DNA of 64,000 bases, taken from Chitinophagaceae bacterium (GTDB taxonomy: Bacteria > Bacteroidota > Bacteroidia > Chitinophagales > Chitinophagaceae). The DNA lies in the NCBI GenBank assembly GCA_016722465.1, contig JADKJC010000013.1:62001-126000 (forward strand), read 5' to 3'. Made by a program: the position numbers and the translations under genes. Each line of letters opens with the position of its first letter. Positions within the stretch are counted from its first letter, which is position 1. Shown in pieces: positions 59,545 to 64,000 of the stretch. Below the pieces are notes generated by a model. The model had not been told where the DNA came from and made no database searches. It was given only the letters and a program-made list of their open reading frames with translations.

Positions 59545-61692
59545 ATGCACTCAAAACTTAACCTGGCCAGGCTGATTGTTTTTTTCTTATTGTTCTCCCC
59601 GGCAGTTTTTTCACAAAGCAATTTTGATACGGATAAATTCTCCAACCTGAAACTGCATATTGATAAAACATATTTCCTTCCCGGGGAGTCCGTTTTCTTT
59701 AAAGCTTATTTTGTTTCTGCGGATACCACCCAAAACTTCAGCTGTACGGTTTCTTTAATTGATGAAAATGGGAAAAGACTTCAATCAAAACAACTGGCAT
59801 TGATCAGTAAGATGGGCAGTTCTTTTTTTATACTGCCTGATATAGACGCAGCAAAATTTTACAGCATCCAGTATTATTTAGATACGAAGGGTGATCCGGT
59901 TATTTATTCAAAACATATTGTTGCTTCCATTGCAACAGCAGCAAATGCTACAAATGCGATTGGAGCTTCCGCTGCAACTTTTTATCCTGAAGCTGCCAAT
60001 GTGGTAGCTGCGTTGCCCAGGGTTATTTATTTTAAGATAGCAGGATTTCCGGCAACCGCTTTTCCGTTACAGGGAGCCGTAACCAATACGGCAGGAGATA
60101 CACTTATTTATTTTACCACTACAAACACCGGCGCAGCCAGAGTGGAGATCAATGATTCGGACACCGCTCCGCTTTTCCTTGTGTATGAATATGCCAATCA
60201 ACAGTACCAAAAAGAAATAGCATTGGATGTTTCGCCAGCAAGCCCCGCATTAATGAATCTCTATCCAACGGCTAATGGAGTGATTTGCCGCATCAGGACA
60301 CAGGTAGCGGATTCTTTTTTCATCAGGGTTGAACACAATGGCATCAGCTATTATTACGGCGCTGTTTACTTGCAGGCGGGAGATGATTTTTCAAAAGTAC
60401 TAAACGATAGTATGCTGGCCACCGGGGTGAATTTGTTCAGTCTTTCATCTAATGGAAAACAGGTTGCAAGTCGCACTTATTACGTTGAGCCTCTAAATTC
60501 CTTCGGCATCAGTAATGTTAAGTTCTTAAAAGACGACAGTTTGAAAATTGTATTTAATAACCGGGCAACAGGCATCTATTCTGTCTGTGCAAAGACATTA
60601 AAAAGAAACGATGTAAAAGCAAGTGTTGATGATGCCCGTAACAAAGCAGCCGATGACATTGAATTGCAGCTGCTGCCTTGGGCAAAAAAAATAAACCTGC
60701 CAAAACCAGCAGACAGCATCCGTATCATATTAAAAGATGACAATGATAAAAATTTAGTAACAGGCGGGCTGGTAAATTTATTTATAACCACTTCCGATGA
60801 CAAATTTATCATAGAGAAAAGAACCAACAGCAGCGGAGAACTTTATTTAGACAGGCGGATGTTTATTGATTCTGTAACGATTGCATTCTTCCCCAAGGAT
60901 AAGAACAGGCTCAATCATATACTTACCCCGGTATACCAGCCAGAGATCGTTTTTACAGATTCGGCAGCCATTGAAGCATCCGCTGCAGCATACTTATTAA
61001 TGTTAGCTGATACTTCCGCAGGAACCATGGCAACCGATTTTAAAAAAAGCAAAGCAATGATGCTGGATGAAGTGGTGCTAAAAACTAAAAAGGCAAGGGT
61101 TAAATCCAAACTGGAAATAGTGGAAGAAACCTATGCTTCGGGTATGTTTATGTCAAACATCCACAATATCGCCAAGTTTGATATGATCAATGATTACCAG
61201 GGTCAGGCGCTGGGAGACGTATCCAGTTTCCTTTCAGGAAGGATACCGAAAGAAAATTACCTTGCTTACCTTAACGAAAGTTTTGTTGATATGGCAGTAA
61301 TCAACAGCATTCCCCTTTCTGAAGTTGCTTTTATCAGCGTAATGGGTAGAAATTTCACTACCCTATCAAGTAAGGGAATGACGATTATTGTTTATACCAA
61401 AAAAGGAGTAAGTGTTGGCGATAACAGAGATTTTGTAAAGCGCAATACTATTAAGATCAGTGGGTATGCAACCGATAAAGATTATTTCAATCCCCTGTTT
61501 GCCAACAGCCCACTGGACAATAAATACAGAACCACCCTTTACTGGAACAGCAATACCGTGCTGGTAAATGCAGGTGAAATGAAAATAAAGCTGCCTGCTA
61601 AACCTGCAGGCCCTATTGAGATCAGGATCATGGGATTTGATGAGAACGGTGAATTTGTTTCGATTAAAAAGATTATCGGGGCAGTTGAATAG
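59545..61692 (+). CDS. Exported MG2-domain protein with a C-terminal plug-like region
   Basis: 715 residues. Signal peptide (LIVFFLLFSPAVFSQ). LHIDKTYFLPGESVFFKAYF right after it is the macroglobulin-like MG2 pattern common in Bacteroidota surface proteins. A beta-rich middle follows. MMLDEVVLKTKKARVKSKLE begins a stretch like the plug of TonB-dependent receptors, with VAFISVMGRNFTTLSSKGMT typical of it, but no barrel follows. It probably sits in the periplasm or at the outer membrane; substrate unknown. Its end overlaps the anti-sigma-like gene by 20 bases. Confidence 0.75.
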   Translation: MHSKLNLARLIVFFLLFSPAVFSQSNFDTDKFSNLKLHIDKTYFLPGESVFFKAYFVSADTTQNFSCTVSLIDENGKRLQSKQLALISKMGSSFFILPDIDAAKFYSIQYYLDTKGDPVIYSKHIVASIATAANATNAIGASAATFYPEAANVVAALPRVIYFKIAGFPATAFPLQGAVTNTAGDTLIYFTTTNTGAARVEINDSDTAPLFLVYEYANQQYQKEIALDVSPASPALMNLYPTANGVICRIRTQVADSFFIRVEHNGISYYYGAVYLQAGDDFSKVLNDSMLATGVNLFSLSSNGKQVASRTYYVEPLNSFGISNVKFLKDDSLKIVFNNRATGIYSVCAKTLKRNDVKASVDDARNKAADDIELQLLPWAKKINLPKPADSIRIILKDDNDKNLVTGGLVNLFITTSDDKFIIEKRTNSSGELYLDRRMFIDSVTIAFFPKDKNRLNHILTPVYQPEIVFTDSAAIEASAAAYLLMLADTSAGTMATDFKKSKAMMLDEVVLKTKKARVKSKLEIVEETYASGMFMSNIHNIAKFDMINDYQGQALGDVSSFLSGRIPKENYLAYLNESFVDMAVINSIPLSEVAFISVMGRNFTTLSSKGMTIIVYTKKGVSVGDNRDFVKRNTIKISGYATDKDYFNPLFANSPLDNKYRTTLYWNSNTVLVNAGEMKIKLPAKPAGPIEIRIMGFDENGEFVSIKKIIGAVE

Positions 61693-62101
61693 TCGGTACT
61701 GCATATACAATACTGCCTGTTGTAACAGTTGAAACCTTCTTTGCGTCCAGGTATTTCTTTACCAGTATAAAACTGATGATCAGTAACAGCAAAAGGATGA
61801 TGATGGTTAATAAAGTGTAAGGAGAATCTTTCAGGCGGCGCTTGCTCCTGCGTTTTTTATTTTTGGCAATCTGCTTTTGCAAATCCTCATTCAACTGCTC
61901 CACGTATGCCTGCACATCTTTTTTGTTTTGCACCTGCTGCAAACCCTCTACGGCATCATTCATAAAAGCATCATCGGCCATTGCCTTCTCCACCTCGTGT
62001 TCGTTGGCTTTGTTCAACTGGCTGCTCAGATAATCCATCAGTTGCTGGTTATCGATGTCTTTGTTGCTGTTACCTAATATGTCTTTTAACTCATTGCTCA
62101 T
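61673..62101 (-). CDS. Single-pass membrane protein, probable partner of the ECF sigma factor
   Basis: 142 residues: a charged N-terminal cytoplasmic part (DILGNSNKDIDNQQLMDYLS), a basic stretch (KNKKRRSKRRLKD), one membrane segment (LLTIIILLLLLIISFILVKK), and a short outer tail. Its start overlaps the end of the sigma gene by 11 bases, so the two are translationally linked. The arrangement fits an anti-sigma factor, but no zinc-binding HxxxCxxC motif is seen. The role is inferred from position and topology. Confidence 0.6.
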   Translation of the reverse strand: MSNELKDILGNSNKDIDNQQLMDYLSSQLNKANEHEVEKAMADDAFMNDAVEGLQQVQNKKDVQAYVEQLNEDLQKQIAKNKKRRSKRRLKDSPYTLLTIIILLLLLIISFILVKKYLDAKKVSTVTTGSIVYAVPTIQLPR

Positions 62102-62666
62102 GTTGTTGCCGGCGCTCCAGCATTATTTTTAAATTTCTTTTTCCATTCTGTATAAAACTCTTTACCTGTAATAAGCTAAAGCTGGTTTCGGAAGTAATTT
62201 CCTGGTAGCTCTTTTTTTGCAGGTAAAACAAAGTTAAGCAAAGCTGCTGTTCCTTATTCAGTTGCTGCAGTGCCCATTCCATATCGGTAAGGGCCCGTTC
62301 TTTCTGCAGGTGGCTGTTTTTGTGATCAGGTTCATCCGGCGCTGCCAGTAGCTGGTCATTGATCTCTACTGAATACCTGCCTTTGTGCAGCAGCTTCATC
62401 AGGCAGTGGTTCTTGGCCACCATGTATATCCAGCTTTTAAAATAATCAACTTTGTACTTGTGCAGTTCGGTGATGGCTTTTAAAAAAACCTGCTGTACCC
62501 CATCCTTTGCTTCTTCTTCATTTTTTAAATACTTCATACAAACGCCCAGCAGCAGCAGCGTATAGCGTTGCAGCAGGATGCCCAGCCATTGGTTGTCTTT
62601 ATCTGCATAAAAATTCTGGAGCAGTTGGTTGTCGTCTATATGTTTGTATTTATCCGGGTTCAGCAT
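62091..62666 (-). CDS. RNA polymerase sigma factor, ECF subfamily
   Basis: 191 residues. Region 2 (LQRYTLLLLGVCMKYLKNEEEAKDGVQQVFLK) binds core and the -10; region 4 (ALQQLNKEQQLCLTLFYLQKKSYQEIT) is the helix-turn-helix for the -35. Typical length. It pairs with the overlapping membrane protein. No promoter motif repeated at neighbouring genes was recognised, so the regulon cannot be guessed. Confidence 0.88.
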   Translation of the reverse strand: MLNPDKYKHIDDNQLLQNFYADKDNQWLGILLQRYTLLLLGVCMKYLKNEEEAKDGVQQVFLKAITELHKYKVDYFKSWIYMVAKNHCLMKLLHKGRYSVEINDQLLAAPDEPDHKNSHLQKERALTDMEWALQQLNKEQQLCLTLFYLQKKSYQEITSETSFSLLQVKSFIQNGKRNLKIMLERRQQHEQ

Positions 62667-62767
62667 TGTGAAGTTATGGGCTAAGATGTAAACTTAGGGA
62701 AATTCCATAAAGGGTATTCATAGTGACCGCAAATGATGATTGATTTTTTGAGAGGATGCATTCAAAC

Positions 62768-64000
62768 TTATTTTTCTTTTGCCCTTTGAAGCTGTATCCA
62801 TCTTTCGCTTTTGCCAAGTAACTGCGATACTTCCCTGTTGTTGCCGGCAAGTGTAAGTGCAATTTTTGTGGTAAGTGATTTTATAGTATCCACAATGTTT
62901 TTTGCATCGAACCCCTGTGTAAGTGCTTCTACTATTGATGATGATAGCTCATTGTTTTCATACCAGTTTCCCTGAAGTCTTTCAATATTTATGATCCTGT
63001 CGGATTCAGTAATATCACCCAATGTAATAGGCCCATTACCAGTATAACGAAAGCTGATTCGCTTGATAACATTTTGCAGTTCCCTTATATTGCCATGATA
63101 ACTTCTTTCATAAAGATAATTGGCAACAGCGTCATCAATTACCGGCACCCCATCCGGGAAATTTTTTTTAAGAAAGAAATTGGTAAGTAAAGCGATATCT
63201 CCTTTTCTTTCGTCTAATGATGGCATGTAACATTTCCATAGGGATATCCTGTCGTAAAAATCCTTCCTGAAATTTCCTTCATCACATTCTTTTTCAAGGT
63301 CACGGTTTGTGGCGCATACAAGCCTGAAGTTTGTTTGTCTCCAGATATTGCTGCCAATTTTTTTATATGTCTTTTCCTGTATGATACGCAGCAGTTCTGC
63401 CTGTAAGTTAAGAGGAAGCTCACCCACTTCATCCAGAAAAAGAGTACCGTTGTTTGCTAATGAAAAAGCACCTTCTCTCGTACGTTCGGCTCCCGTATAA
63501 GATCCTTTTTCGTGACCAAAAAATTCACTCCCAGACAACTCACTCTTGACAGTGGTGCAATCCACAAGTACCAGTTCACCCTTTATTTTTGAAGTCTGTA
63601 ATTCATGAATAATTCTTGCTACCAGTTCTTTCCCTGTCCCCCTTTCACCAAGTATCAGCACCGATGCATCAGAATAAACAGCTACTTCAATTACACTTCT
63701 CAGCATTTTTCTCAATGGGCTGCTTTCTCCCGCAATATGTTTTTTTATTATAGAAGATTGCAATATGCTTTCGATATTTCTCCATCGGTTTAATTTAGAA
63801 ATAATAGTTTCAGAAAGTGTTGCTGTTTGTGAAGATTCAAAAAATATTCTGCTCCATAATGCAGAATTTTAATTACATCACTGTTGCTGAAAGTAGTAGT
63901 GGATGTATTAATAACAATTACCCTGTCACCCCTTTTTTTTATCCTAAAGTTGATAAAGGAAGCCAATTGCTCGTAATATTGAGTACCGGCTACGAAAATT
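62768..64000 (-). CDS. Sigma-54-dependent transcriptional regulator, N-terminus outside window (frameshift)
   Basis: AAA+ activator. Walker A is GERGTGKE; the sigma-54 contact loop is GSYTGA instead of GAFTGA; Walker B is GTLFLDEVGEL; FRKDFYDRIS precedes the arginine finger. A short C-terminal DNA-binding region (NNREVSQLLGKSERWIQLQR) ends at 62768. A TTG at 63763 is not a credible start: coding continues upstream. At a run of six A (63839-63844) the frame shifts by one, and open sequence (YYEQLASFINFRIKKRGDRV ... SNSDVIKILHYGAEYF) runs to the window edge. That part looks like a receiver-like sensor domain, but its start is not visible. Confidence 0.85.

Overview
The window comes from a Bacteroidota chromosome, most likely the order Chitinophagales (a Chitinophagaceae-like organism). 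This rests on a T9SS type A sorting domain, DUF4270, DUF5686-type and MG2-type envelope proteins, promoters of the TTTG-N19/20-TAnnTTTG class, near absence of Shine-Dalgarno sequences, and the panC / short starch synthase / DUF4270 neighbourhood. The family-level placement is inference. I saw no rRNA, tRNA, CRISPR array, transposase or phage gene.

Layout. 1-2.1 kb: the end of an M13 metallopeptidase and a convergent T9SS-secreted protein. 2.6-11 kb: rpoB and rpoC, without the usual upstream ribosomal-protein genes. 11.2-15.8 kb: an ABC permease, HlyD-type adaptor and TolC-type channel (the last broken by two frameshifts). 15.8-28 kb: mixed housekeeping and envelope genes, including an acyltransferase, a 2H phosphoesterase, MiaE, penicillin acylase, DUF5686, TrhO, a lactonase and a TPR-like protein. 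28.2-41.7 kb: a complete branched-chain amino acid block, leuA-leuC-leuD-leuB, then ilvE-ilvD-ilvB-(S23 gene)-ilvN-ilvC-ilvA. 42-51 kb: nitrogen assimilation (gltB, gltD, amt, an OmpL-like porin). 51-64 kb: a SET protein, envelope proteins, panC, a short starch synthase, DUF4270, metK, rlmB, an MG2 protein, an ECF sigma factor with a putative membrane partner, and a sigma-54 activator running off the right edge.

The most interesting regulatory find lies between leuB and ilvE. A near-ideal Bacteroidetes promoter is followed by a 35-codon leader peptide in which 18 residues are Ile, Val or Leu (with the run VIIITVVVIII), then a 10-bp GC-rich hairpin with six T. A mutually exclusive pairing is possible. 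This is the layout of an ilv transcription attenuator.

The same block is packed with short palindromic repeats. Three sit in frame inside enzyme genes (leuC, leuD, ilvA). One pair of repeat ends brackets an S23/IVP four-helix-bundle gene wedged between ilvB and ilvN, and a 73-bp copy with the same ends but no gene lies just upstream of the ilv promoter.

Several genes carry single-base shifts, mostly at homopolymers (the TolC gene, the DUF5686 gene, the TPR-like gene, leuC, ilvE, the sigma-54 regulator). Two places look like deletions (the trhO/lactonase tails and a flippase-like protein). Either the assembly has residual errors or the strain is decaying; reads are needed to tell.
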